Shown here in pieces: positions 1-7,615 of a stretch of 18,965 bases of DNA. Position numbers and translations under genes: made by a program. Each line of letters begins with the position of its first letter. Within the stretch, counting starts at the first letter, position 1. A model generated the notes under the pieces. That model saw only the letters and a list, made by a program, of their open reading frames with translations, had not been told where the DNA came from and did not search any database. Source of the DNA: Gammaproteobacteria bacterium (GTDB lineage Bacteria; Pseudomonadota; Gammaproteobacteria; Chromatiales; Sedimenticolaceae); the NCBI GenBank assembly GCA_020445165.1, contig JAGRHE010000032.1, positions 1-18,965 on the forward strand, given 5' to 3'.

Positions 1-1
1 T

Positions 2-58
2 GACGCCAAGGATACGATCGAGGGCATGGTGGCCGTGCTGAAGGGCACCGGTCACTGA
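2..58 (+). CDS. 3' end of an unrecognised gene (partial)
   Basis: The first bases continue an open frame (DAKDTIEGMVAVLKGTGH) that ends in TGA at 56-58. Only 18 codons are visible, too few to assign a family. The frame choice rests on its amino-acid-like composition and on the convergent gene whose stop lies 30 bp downstream. No T-tract terminator lies in that gap. This could also be a chance frame, since any short stretch of GC-rich DNA can stay open this long. Confidence 0.4.
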   Translation, partial: DAKDTIEGMVAVLKGTGH

Positions 59-88
59 CGTCGAGCAGGGCGCCGGTCGGAGCGGCTG

Positions 89-2158
89 TCAGGCGACGAA
101 GGCCTCGCGCGGTGTGCGGTCACCGGCACCGACGCCGAGTATCCGGGTCTCGATGTCGCCCAGCGGCTCGGGCTTGTGCAGGGCGAAGCCCTGGGCGTAG
201 TCGACGCCGATCTCATCGAGAATGCGGTGGATGCGCTGGTTCTCGACAAACTCGGCCACCGTGCGCTTACCCAGCTTTTGGCCGATGTTGTTGATCGACT
301 CGACCATCGCGCGATTGATCGGATCGCGGTCGATATTGTGGATGAAGCCACCGTCGATCTTCAGGTAGTCGACGGCGAGATGGCGCAACTGCGAGAACGA
401 CGACAGGCCGCTGCCGAAATCGTCGAGCGCGAACTGGCAGCCGAGATCGCCGAGCGCCTCCACCAGGGCGGCGGCATTGGACAGGTTGCTGATTGCAACC
501 GATTCGGTGATCTCGAAGCAGACCGAGCGTGGCGGTATGCCGGTTCGGTGGATCTGGTCACGGACGAAACGGTGGAACTGCGGGTCGGACGCGGCCGGTC
601 CACAGATGTTGATACTGATCCGCAGTTCGTTGGCCTTGCCACCGAGGCCGGCGAGCCACTCGAGGGCGTGCCGGACGACCCAGCGGTCGATGTCGGGCAC
701 GATGCCGTAGCGTTCTGCCGCCGGCAGGAACTGGCCGGGGGGGATCAGGCCGAGGCCGTCCTCGTCGCGCATGCGCAGGAGTACCTCGAGTGACAGCCGG
801 CCATCGTCCTGTTCGGCGCTCATCGGGCTGATCAACTGTCCAAACAGCACGAAGCGGTCTTCCTGCAGGGCTTCGCCGATGCGGTTGATCCAACGCATCT
901 CGCCGCTGCGGCGCTGGACCTGCTCGGCCTTGGCATCGGCGCGGTGCACCCGGTTGCGGCCTTCTTCCTTGGCCGAGTAACAACAGGCGTCCGCGGTCCG
1001 CAGCAGCGCTTCGACGGTGATCACTTCATTGCCGAACGTGACCATGCCGATGCTGGCGCCGACCTGGAATGACTTGTCTTCCCAGCGGAAGCGGAACGAT
1101 TCGACGGTACTGCGTACCTTTTCGGCGACGCGCTCGGCGTCGCCGGATTCGGTGAAGCGCAACAGGATGCCGAATTCGTCGCCACCGATGCGGCCGACCA
1201 GGTCCGAGTAGCGCAGACGGTCGGTCAGCAACTCGGCCAGTTCCTTCAGCAGGGCGTCTCCGGCGGCATGTCCGCAGCTGTCGTTGACCAGCTTGAAGCG
1301 GTCGAGGTCGACGAACAGCAGGGCGTGCGAATCCGGTGAAAGCCTGGACTGTTCGAGGGTCAGGCGCAGCGCGGCCTCGAATGCCTGGCGGTTGAGCAGG
1401 CCGGTCAGGACATCGTGCGCGGCCTGGTGCGAGAGCTTGCGGTTGCGCGCACCCGTATTGACGACGACCAGTGTCGCGGTGACCACGGCCAGCACGAACG
1501 CGACGAAACCGAGCGCCGACTCGGCGAGCAGGGCCTGCTTGGTCTCGTCACCCGCCGTGGTGATGTGATTCTGCGTCGTCTGGTGAATGGTCCGAACGGC
1601 CTCGTCGAGGTGCTTCAGCAACAGCAGGTGGCCGTCGATTGACGCCTGCACCGCTGCCTCGATCTGTTGTTCCGGAATGGAGTAGTCGAACAGGGCGTTC
1701 AGGGCCCGGTTATTGGGCGGACCCACCGAACGTGCGGTGGCGTCGAGGCGCTCGATGACGGCGCGCTCCGCATCGGTGGTCATGTGGCCGATTAGCGAAT
1801 TGCGCGCGCGCACATACTTGCTGGCATGGGCGAAGAACCGCATTTTCAGTTCGTCGCGCTCGAATGGGTCGTCCTGCATGACCATCGCGCGCAGGGTGTC
1901 GACGCGCTCGCGAATTGCCTCGCGCATCGTGTAGGCGAGCACGGTCTTCAGGCCGGCGCCGCGCACCAGCTGTGACAGTTGGTCGTTGTGTTCGCTGGTC
2001 GAGCGGTAACTGCCGACGATTGCGAACAACATAATGGTGATGACCAACCCGAACCCCATGGCCGTGATACTCTGCGCGTCGAGGCGCGGCGATAGCGGGT
2101 TCCAGTTGGGTTTACGCGATTTTTCGAGCACAGATCGTCTCTGAAGTCGGTTGAGCAT
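89..2158 (-). CDS. membrane-bound GGDEF-EAL cyclic-di-GMP enzyme
   Basis: This is a 689-residue protein for making and/or breaking down the second messenger cyclic di-GMP. An N-terminal transmembrane helix (about 34-51) and a second one (about 215-235) bracket a mostly helical, probably periplasmic sensor region of about 165 residues. The GGDEF domain (about 245-405) has the metal-binding loop VDLDRFKLVND (283-293), an intact GGDEF at 325-329, and an RxxD inhibitory site (316-319) exactly five residues before it. The EAL domain (about 420-675) has EVL (458-460) in place of EAL. It keeps the other expected catalytic residues: N517, E549 in EITES, D579-D580 in DDFGSG, K600 and E636. Both activities are therefore possible; in such hybrids one domain often dominates. 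The ATG at 2158 has no strong Shine-Dalgarno. The gene is divergent from the Sel1-repeat gene across 112 bp. It is not MshH/CsrD, whose GGDEF and EAL motifs are degenerate. Confidence 0.95.
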   Translation of the reverse strand: MLNRLQRRSVLEKSRKPNWNPLSPRLDAQSITAMGFGLVITIMLFAIVGSYRSTSEHNDQLSQLVRGAGLKTVLAYTMREAIRERVDTLRAMVMQDDPFERDELKMRFFAHASKYVRARNSLIGHMTTDAERAVIERLDATARSVGPPNNRALNALFDYSIPEQQIEAAVQASIDGHLLLLKHLDEAVRTIHQTTQNHITTAGDETKQALLAESALGFVAFVLAVVTATLVVVNTGARNRKLSHQAAHDVLTGLLNRQAFEAALRLTLEQSRLSPDSHALLFVDLDRFKLVNDSCGHAAGDALLKELAELLTDRLRYSDLVGRIGGDEFGILLRFTESGDAERVAEKVRSTVESFRFRWEDKSFQVGASIGMVTFGNEVITVEALLRTADACCYSAKEEGRNRVHRADAKAEQVQRRSGEMRWINRIGEALQEDRFVLFGQLISPMSAEQDDGRLSLEVLLRMRDEDGLGLIPPGQFLPAAERYGIVPDIDRWVVRHALEWLAGLGGKANELRISINICGPAASDPQFHRFVRDQIHRTGIPPRSVCFEITESVAISNLSNAAALVEALGDLGCQFALDDFGSGLSSFSQLRHLAVDYLKIDGGFIHNIDRDPINRAMVESINNIGQKLGKRTVAEFVENQRIHRILDEIGVDYAQGFALHKPEPLGDIETRILGVGAGDRTPREAFVA

Positions 2159-2270
2159 GAGCGCACATGCCTTTGTTATGGTTTATCGACGTTCCCTGTG
2201 CTTCACCTGTATTGGCCCCGGCCGTGAAATCTTTAGACTTGAGCTGTATCCATGGCTGCCTGGTGAAGAA

Positions 2271-2684
2271 TTGGAGATTCGGATTCGTTTTTTGGCTTTT
2301 TCGTTCGTGCTGGCGTGCCTGACGGTCGCGTTGCCGACGGCCGGGGCCTCACCGCTGGAGACCTGGCGCTCAGGCGATCGCGTGATGGCGATCGCCGACT
2401 GGCGGCGGCTTGCCGCGCAAGGTGATGCCGATGCGAACCTGTTTCTTGCCTACCTGTATCGCCGCGGTATCGAATTGGAGCGGGACGACACGCGTGCCGC
2501 CGATCATTTCCGCGCGGCGGCACTGGCCGGCTCGCCGGAGGCCCAGTACCAGCTTGGCCTGATGTACGAACTGGGTATCGGCCTTGTCGTTGATACCGGC
2601 GAGGCGTCGCGCTGGTACGGCCTGTCGTCCGGCCAGGTCTGCCCGGATGAACTCGATGCCGGCGCGGTGCTGCGATACCGCTGA
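2271..2684 (+). CDS. small exported Sel1-repeat protein
   Basis: From a TTG at 2271 this gives 137 residues: a short basic start (MEIRIR), a hydrophobic stretch (7-24) and a likely signal peptidase site near PTAGA (22-26). Two Sel1-like repeats follow (about 51-86 and 87-122), with typical patterns such as AAALAGSPEAQYQLGLMYE. Sel1 repeats are helical hairpins that mediate protein contacts; the partner is unknown. The frame is open further upstream to a TTG at 2151. I chose 2271 because a GGTGA at 2262-2266 precedes it and because translation there begins directly with a signal peptide. C16 within VLAC could be a poor lipobox, so a lipoprotein is an alternative. The gene lies 44 bp before hrpA in the same direction and may be cotranscribed with it. 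Confidence 0.8.
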   Translation: MEIRIRFLAFSFVLACLTVALPTAGASPLETWRSGDRVMAIADWRRLAAQGDADANLFLAYLYRRGIELERDDTRAADHFRAAALAGSPEAQYQLGLMYELGIGLVVDTGEASRWYGLSSGQVCPDELDAGAVLRYR

Positions 2685-2728
2685 TCCGCCCCGGCGGGGC
2701 TGCATGCCACACTTGCCCGACCTGCTAC

Positions 2729-5700
2729 GTGCCACGTTCCGAAACCGACACCGAAGACTGCCTGCTGCGTGACCGCCCGCGTCTGCGCGGATTGCGCCGC
2801 AAGGCCGGGGAGCCGTCATCCGGCAGCGAGGCCGAACTCGCATTCGCCCGCCTGCAGGCGGAGTCGCGTGCTATCGTCGGGAAGCGCGCCGCCGCGGTCG
2901 CACCGACGTTCCCGGCGCAGTTGCCGGTCAGCGAGCGCGTCGACGAGATCCGTGAACTCATCGAAGCCAACCAGGTGATTGTGCTGTGTGGCGAGACCGG
3001 ATCCGGCAAGTCGACCCAGTTGCCGAAGATCTGCCTGTCATTGGGGCGCGGCGTGTTCGGCCGGATCGGCCACACCCAGCCGCGCCGCATCGCCGCGCGC
3101 AGCCTTGCGTCCCGTATCGCCCAGGAACTGGGCGAGGAAACCGGGCAGCGCGTCGGTTACAAGGTGCGCTTTCGCGACAGGGTCAGCGACGAGACCTCGG
3201 TCAAGCTGCTGACCGACGGCATGCTGCTGGCCGAGATCCGGCACGACCGCGACCTGCTCGAGTACGACACCCTGATCATCGACGAGGCGCATGAACGCAG
3301 CCTCAATATCGATTTCCTGCTCGGTTACCTGCACCGGCTGTTGCCGCGTCGGCCGGATCTGAAGCTGATCATCACGTCGGCCACGATCGATCCGCTGCGC
3401 TTCTCGCGTCACTTCGGCGATGCCCCGGTGATCGAGGTGTCGGGACGGACCTTCCCGGTGGAACTGCGCTACCGGCCACCGGAAGAGGCCGGTGCCGGGG
3501 AACGCGACGATGCGATGCAGCAGGCGATCGTTGATGCCATCGATGAACTCGGCCGCGAGAGCCCGGGCGATATCCTCGTGTTCCTGTCCGGCGAGCGCGA
3601 GATCCGCGAGACGGCGGAGACCCTGCGCAAGCACAAGATGCTGCACAGCGAGGTTATTCCTTTATACGCGCGCCTGAGTCCGGCTGAGCAGGCGCGGGTG
3701 TTCGCCCCCAGCGGGCGCCGGCACATCGTGCTGGCGACGAACGTCGCCGAGACCTCGCTGACCGTACCGGGCATCCGCTACGTGATCGACGCCGGTTTTG
3801 CCCGCATCAGCCGTTACAGCGCGCGCAGCAAGATCCAGCGCCTGCCGGTCGAACGGATCTCGCAGGCCAGTGCCGAGCAGCGCAAGGGACGTTGCGGCAG
3901 GGTCGCCGATGGCATCTGCATCCGGCTCTACGAGCAGGACGATTATGAGGGGCGGGCGCCATTTACTGAGCCTGAGATCCAGCGTACCAACCTGGCGGCT
4001 GTGATCCTGCAGATGGCAACGCTCGGTTTCGGTGATGTCGCGGCGTTCCCCTTCGTCGATCCGCCTGATGGCCGCCTGGTCCGAGATGGTTACAAGCTGC
4101 TTGAGGAACTGGCTGCGGTGGATGGCCGACGCGAGGTCACGCCGCTGGGCCGCAGGCTCGCACGCCTGCCGGTCGATCCGCGCGTCGGTCGCATGCTGGT
4201 TGCGGCCGCCGAAGGGGCCTGTCTGGGCGAGGTCCTGGTGATCGCCAGTGCGCTGTCGGTGCAGGATCCACGCGAGCGTCCGGCGGACAAACGGCAGCAG
4301 GCCGATGAGGCGCACGCGGTATTCGCCGACGAGCGATCCGATTTCCTCGGCTTTCTGAAACTGTGGCGGTTTCTGGAGGAGAATCGCAAGCATCTCACGC
4401 GGCGCAAGTTCGAGCGCTTGTGCCGGCAACATTTCCTGTCGCCGACGCGGGTACGCGAGTGGCACGATGTCTGGGTTCAGCTGCGTGTGCAGATGCATGA
4501 GCTGGGCTATCGCGACAATCAGGTCGAGGCCGACTACGCGACCGTGCATCGTGCGCTGCTGGCCGGGCTGCTGAGTCATGTCGGGATGCGTACCCAGGGC
4601 AACAAGTCGGACTACCTGGGTGCACGCAATCGTCATTTCCACGTCTTTCCCGGTTCCGCGCTGTTCCAGAAACAGCCGAAGTGGATCATGGCCGCCGAGT
4701 TGGTCGAAACCACCAGGCTGTATGCGCGAGGCGTCGCCTCGATCGAGGCGGAATGGATCGAGCCGCTGGCACGGCACCTGGTCAAGACGAGCTATTCCTC
4801 ACCGCGCTGGCATGGCCGGGCCGGGCAGGTCTTTGCCGACGAGAAGGTGATCCTGTTCGGGATCCCAATCGTGCCGCGGCGCAAGGTCGCTTACGGCCGC
4901 ATCGACCCGGAGACATCGCGCAGCCTGTTCATTCGTCACGGCCTGGTCGAAGGCGACATGAACACCCGGGCACCGTTCTGGCGCCACAATCGTGAGCTGA
5001 TAGCAGGGCTGCGCGACATCGAGGCCAAGGCACGGGGTCGCGAAGTGCTGGTGGACGAAGAAGTGATCTTTGGTTTCTATGCCAGCCGCATTCCCGAGGA
5101 TGTCTTCAGCGTCGCGGCGCTCGAAGGTTGGCTGCGCAAGCTGCCCGTCGACCGGCGCAAGCTGCTGCACATGCGCCGGGAAGACCTGGTGCGTGATCTG
5201 CCCGGTGACGACTGGGTCGCCCGCTTTCCGGATCACCTCGAGCTCAACGGCACGCGCCTGCCGCTGCGATACCACTTCGAACCCGGGGCGGATGACGATG
5301 GTGTGACCCTGACCCTGCCGGTCAACGTGATCGGACAGCTGAGCCCGGGCAGGGTCGATCGGCTGGTACCGGGCCTGTTGCTGGAGAAGATCACCTTGCT
5401 GCTCAAGAGTCTGCCCAAGTCGCTGCGCCGCCAACTGGTGCCGGTTCCGGCATTCGCCGAACGCTGCCTCGACATGTTGCCAACGACGGACGTGCCACTG
5501 GTGCAGTCCCTCGGTGCCATTATCAAGCAGTTGACCGGCACTCACGTGCCTGAGGATGCATGGCAGCCTGAACAGTTGCCGCCGCACCTGCAGCTGCGTA
5601 TTCGGGTGCTCGATGAAGACCTTAAACGCGAGTTGCAGACATCGCGCGACCTGGTCGAATTGCAGCAGGTATTTGCCGGTCGGCAGCGAACCGCGGTGCC

Positions 5701-6619
5701 GGGCGGCGACACCGCGCAGAAAGTGGATGAACGGGCGCACCTGACCGATTGGGACATCGGGCCACTGCCGACGCAGGTCACCCGGCAGGCAGGCCGACTG
5801 ACGGTACGTGGCTACCCCGCGCTGGTCGATTGCCAGGACCATGTCGAGCAGCGCGCGATCGACAATCTCCCGGCGGCGCAGAAGCTGCACCGGGCCGGGG
5901 TTCGACGGCTCCTGATGCTGCGCGAGGGGAAGACGATCCGTGGCTTGAAGAAGAACATCCGCGGGCTGTCGGACATGCGCCTGCAATATGCCAAGGCTGC
6001 GGTTTCACCGGACGCGGATGGCGGCACCGCCGATGACATTCTCGAAGACCTGCTCACGCTGGCTTTCGACCGGGCCTTCCTCGACGACGCCTGGTCGATC
6101 CGCGACCGTGCAGCTTTCGAGCAGTGTCGCGAGCAGGGACGGGTGCGACTCGGCCCGAGCCTGCTCGAGATTTCCGAGCTGGTGTCCGAAATCCTCGGAC
6201 TGTCGCACGAAGTGCGCCGCACACTTGCCGCCACCACGCAGCGCAACTGGCAGGAAGCGGTCACTGATATGCGCTCACAGCTGGATCGCCTGGTGTCCCG
6301 TGGATTTCTGCATCGGGAGCCGTTCAGCCGATTGCAGGAATACCCTCGCTATCTCAAGGCGATGGCCGTACGCCTGGAAAAACTGCATGCCGCCGCAGCG
6401 CGTGACCAGCAGCGCATGCAGGAAATGGCGCCGTTGCACGAGCAGTGGCTGGCGCGCGAGCGCGAGGCGCGGCAGCGTGGGATCGACGACGCCCGCCTGG
6501 ACGAGATCCGCTGGATGCTGGAGGAATTGCGGGTTTCATTGTTCGCCCAGGCGCTGAAAACGCCGCAACCGGTTTCGCCCAAGCGTATCCGCAAGCGCTG
6601 GCAGGAACTCGGCTTGTAG
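2729..6619 (+). CDS. hrpA: ATP-dependent RNA helicase HrpA (DEAH box)
   Basis: At 1296 residues this matches the roughly 1300-residue E. coli HrpA in length and motif order. HrpA is a DEAH/RHA-type RNA helicase linked to mRNA processing and rescue of stalled ribosomes. Visible motifs are Walker A GETGSGKST (88-96), DEAH (185-188), SAT (217-219), motif IV ILVFLSG (282-288), motif V TNVAETSLTVPG (337-348) and motif VI QRKGRCGR (384-391). A winged-helix/ratchet and OB-fold region follow, then the long C-terminal DUF3418 region, which ends in a conserved block with EIRWMLEELRVSLFAQ. All helicase motifs are intact and there is no frameshift. The GTG at 2729 is the first start in frame and leaves about 13 residues before the conserved RDRPRLRGLRR segment, as in E. 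coli. The Shine-Dalgarno is weak, so a nearby alternative start is possible. Confidence 0.97.
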   Translation: MPRSETDTEDCLLRDRPRLRGLRRKAGEPSSGSEAELAFARLQAESRAIVGKRAAAVAPTFPAQLPVSERVDEIRELIEANQVIVLCGETGSGKSTQLPKICLSLGRGVFGRIGHTQPRRIAARSLASRIAQELGEETGQRVGYKVRFRDRVSDETSVKLLTDGMLLAEIRHDRDLLEYDTLIIDEAHERSLNIDFLLGYLHRLLPRRPDLKLIITSATIDPLRFSRHFGDAPVIEVSGRTFPVELRYRPPEEAGAGERDDAMQQAIVDAIDELGRESPGDILVFLSGEREIRETAETLRKHKMLHSEVIPLYARLSPAEQARVFAPSGRRHIVLATNVAETSLTVPGIRYVIDAGFARISRYSARSKIQRLPVERISQASAEQRKGRCGRVADGICIRLYEQDDYEGRAPFTEPEIQRTNLAAVILQMATLGFGDVAAFPFVDPPDGRLVRDGYKLLEELAAVDGRREVTPLGRRLARLPVDPRVGRMLVAAAEGACLGEVLVIASALSVQDPRERPADKRQQADEAHAVFADERSDFLGFLKLWRFLEENRKHLTRRKFERLCRQHFLSPTRVREWHDVWVQLRVQMHELGYRDNQVEADYATVHRALLAGLLSHVGMRTQGNKSDYLGARNRHFHVFPGSALFQKQPKWIMAAELVETTRLYARGVASIEAEWIEPLARHLVKTSYSSPRWHGRAGQVFADEKVILFGIPIVPRRKVAYGRIDPETSRSLFIRHGLVEGDMNTRAPFWRHNRELIAGLRDIEAKARGREVLVDEEVIFGFYASRIPEDVFSVAALEGWLRKLPVDRRKLLHMRREDLVRDLPGDDWVARFPDHLELNGTRLPLRYHFEPGADDDGVTLTLPVNVIGQLSPGRVDRLVPGLLLEKITLLLKSLPKSLRRQLVPVPAFAERCLDMLPTTDVPLVQSLGAIIKQLTGTHVPEDAWQPEQLPPHLQLRIRVLDEDLKRELQTSRDLVELQQVFAGRQRTAVPGGDTAQKVDERAHLTDWDIGPLPTQVTRQAGRLTVRGYPALVDCQDHVEQRAIDNLPAAQKLHRAGVRRLLMLREGKTIRGLKKNIRGLSDMRLQYAKAAVSPDADGGTADDILEDLLTLAFDRAFLDDAWSIRDRAAFEQCREQGRVRLGPSLLEISELVSEILGLSHEVRRTLAATTQRNWQEAVTDMRSQLDRLVSRGFLHREPFSRLQEYPRYLKAMAVRLEKLHAAAARDQQRMQEMAPLHEQWLAREREARQRGIDDARLDEIRWMLEELRVSLFAQALKTPQPVSPKRIRKRWQELGL

Positions 6620-6638
6620 CAAACCGGTCTTGTCGGGG

Positions 6639-6785
6639 TCAGCGCTTGCTGGCCTGTGCCACTTCCTTCTCGATCAGCCGGGTGAGCCAGTTGGACAGGC
6701 TGCGCCCGTCCGCCTCGGCGATTTTCTTGGCCTGTTTCTTCAGCTGGGCGTCGATGCGGAAGTTAATGACTTTTTCTTTGGACAT
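6639..6785 (-). CDS. 48-residue ribbon-helix-helix (CopG/Arc-type) protein
   Basis: This short protein starts MSKEKVINFRIDAQLKKQ. It has the ribbon-helix-helix layout: a beta-strand (about 4-10, VINFRID), helix A (about 11-25) and helix B beginning with the RSLSNWL segment (about 27-42). Such proteins dimerise and insert the paired strand into the major groove of palindromic DNA, often repressing their own promoter. The same frame is open far upstream, but homology-like sequence and the signature begin at the ATG at 6785, so I reject the longer 146-residue reading. A perfect inverted repeat lies 21 bp upstream (6806-6824) and is a natural operator candidate. The gene converges on hrpA with a 19 bp gap and diverges from the small membrane-protein gene at 6859. 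The Shine-Dalgarno is weak. Antitoxin-type regulators share this fold, but no classical toxin gene is next to it. Confidence 0.8.
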   Translation of the reverse strand: MSKEKVINFRIDAQLKKQAKKIAEADGRSLSNWLTRLIEKEVAQASKR

Positions 6786-6814
6786 TGGACACTTAGAGAT
6801 TTCTGGTATATAAG
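6786..6814 (+). promoter_or_regulatory. sigma-70-type promoter reading towards the 40-residue ORF
   Basis: A -35 box TGGACA (6786-6791, five of six consensus) and a -10 box TATAAG (6809-6814, five of six) are separated by exactly 17 bp. Transcription would start near 6821, leaving about 38 nt before the ATG at 6859. The -10 box overlaps the left arm of the inverted repeat at 6806-6824, so a protein bound there would block it. This is the best promoter match I found in the window. Confidence 0.6.
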
Positions 6815-6824
6815 ATGTATATAC
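6806..6824. promoter_or_regulatory. AT-rich inverted repeat, candidate operator
   Basis: GTATAT and ATATAC form a perfect inverted repeat separated by seven bases. The right arm is itself part of a 10 bp palindrome, TGTATATACA (6816-6825). The element stands out in GC-rich DNA and lies between two divergent starts. It overlaps the rightward -10 box and also offers TATA-like -10 sequences on the other strand. Its form and place fit autorepression by the adjacent ribbon-helix-helix protein; that link is inferred. Confidence 0.5.
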
Positions 6825-6858
6825 AAAGTGTAGTAATGGTAGCAGAAGGGTGCCGACC

Positions 6859-6981
6859 ATGTTGTACGAATCCGCAAAATACGAGCTCAAGTCACCACCG
6901 GCCAGCGTTTCGTTGACCGCGATCGCCACCGAGGCAGGCACGCTGCTGCTGATCTCCGGCCTCCTCTTCTGGTTGATCTGA
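6859..6981 (+). CDS. possible 40-residue single-pass membrane protein
   Basis: The ORF starts MLYESAKYELKSPPASVSLT and ends with a hydrophobic helix (about 28-40, including LLLISGLLFWLI) that runs right up to the stop. This would be a C-terminally anchored small membrane protein with about 25 soluble residues. Support comes from signals, not homology: AGAAGGG at 6844-6850, eight bases before the ATG, is a strong ribosome binding site, and a good sigma-70 promoter lies at 6786-6814. It is divergent from the ribbon-helix-helix gene. I recognise no family. Small hydrophobic toxins and small membrane regulators can look like this, but nothing here separates those options. It may also not be translated. 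Confidence 0.45.
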   Translation: MLYESAKYELKSPPASVSLTAIATEAGTLLLISGLLFWLI

Positions 6982-7035
6982 TACCGCTTTTCTCCGCGAC
7001 AGGCGGCTGACGGGGATTTTTTCCGGTCCCCCGGG

Positions 7036-7071
7036 TAAAATCCGGGGCCTCGTAGAACCTGATCCCCGAGG
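7036..7071 (+). promoter_or_regulatory. possible -10 box and hairpin masking the ychJ ribosome binding site
   Basis: TAAAAT at 7036-7041 matches five of six bases of the -10 consensus, with no clear -35 box. The ribosome binding site GAGG (7068-7071) for the next gene can pair with CCTC at 7048-7051, inside a stem of about seven pairs (7046-7052 with 7067-7073, one G-U). A transcript starting near 7048 would carry most of this stem at its 5' end. Confidence 0.3.
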
Positions 7072-7077
7072 TCGCTC

Positions 7078-7566
7078 ATGTCTGTTTGTCCGTGTGGCTC
7101 CGGCCTGGAGTATGCACACTGTTGCCAGCCCCATATCGAGGGTGTGAAGACGCCGCCGACCGCGGAAGCGCTGATGCGCTCGCGATACAGCGCCTATGTC
7201 GTCGGTGCCGTCGATTACCTGGGCGACACCCTGCACCCGGATCATCGCGATGACTGGGACCGCGATGCGACTCGGCGGTGGGCCGAGCAGTCCTCCTGGC
7301 TCGGGCTGGAGATCGTCGCGACCGAGGGTGGAACGGCCGAGGATAATGAGGGCATGGTCGAATTCGTCGCGACTTTCGAGGAAGGCGGACGCAAGACCGT
7401 TCACCGTGAGCGCAGCCGCTTCCAGGCCGTGCGCGGCCGCTGGTACTACGTCGATGGTGAAACGCCGAAGCCGCGTACCGAACGCCTGGCCGGGCCCAAG
7501 CCCGGGCGCAACGATCCCTGTCCCTGTGGCAGCGGCAGGAAATACAAAAAATGCTGCGGTGCCTAA
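7078..7566 (+). CDS. ychJ: YchJ-like SEC-C domain protein (UPF0225)
   Basis: The 162-residue protein matches E. coli YchJ (about 152 residues) along its whole length. A SEC-C zinc-binding motif sits at each end: C4, C6, C15 and C16 at the N-terminus, and C148, C150, C159 and C160 in the [13 protein letters not shown] end. The central domain (about 28-130), including [15 protein letters not shown] and RSRF..V.G.WYYVDG, has the NTF2-like fold known for the family. The SEC-C motif is the zinc motif also found at the SecA tail, but the molecular job of YchJ is not established. The ATG at 7078 has GAGG (7068-7071) six bases upstream. All eight metal ligands are present. Confidence 0.92.
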   Translation: MSVCPCGSGLEYAHCCQPHIEGVKTPPTAEALMRSRYSAYVVGAVDYLGDTLHPDHRDDWDRDATRRWAEQSSWLGLEIVATEGGTAEDNEGMVEFVATFEEGGRKTVHRERSRFQAVRGRWYYVDGETPKPRTERLAGPKPGRNDPCPCGSGRKYKKCCGA

Positions 7567-7615
7567 AATCGGCCTTGCGCGACCACGCGCCAAGGGTAGG
7601 CGGGACCTGCCCGTG

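Noticed and set aside
176..793. Long open frame (205 codons) on the plus strand inside the GGDEF-EAL gene
   Set aside because: It is antisense to a clearly conserved coding region and has no recognisable domain; GC-rich genes routinely leave such frames open.
89..2158. Identification of the GGDEF-EAL protein as MshH/CsrD of the MSHA locus
   Set aside because: MshH/CsrD has degenerate GGDEF and EAL motifs and sits next to mshI. This protein has intact motifs and lies about 9 kb away on the other strand.
2688..2700. Hairpin GCCCC-GGC-GGGGC as a terminator after the Sel1-repeat gene
   Set aside because: The stem is only five pairs and no T-run follows, so termination there is not supported.
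3662..5986. Two long minus-strand frames (371 and 395 codons) inside hrpA
   Set aside because: Both lie opposite the intact hrpA reading frame and show no family motif. They are codon-bias shadows.
6639..7079. 146-codon reading of the ribbon-helix-helix gene from an upstream start
   Set aside because: The added N-terminus would cross the promoter, palindrome and small ORF and has no protein-like features. The fold begins at the ATG at 6785.
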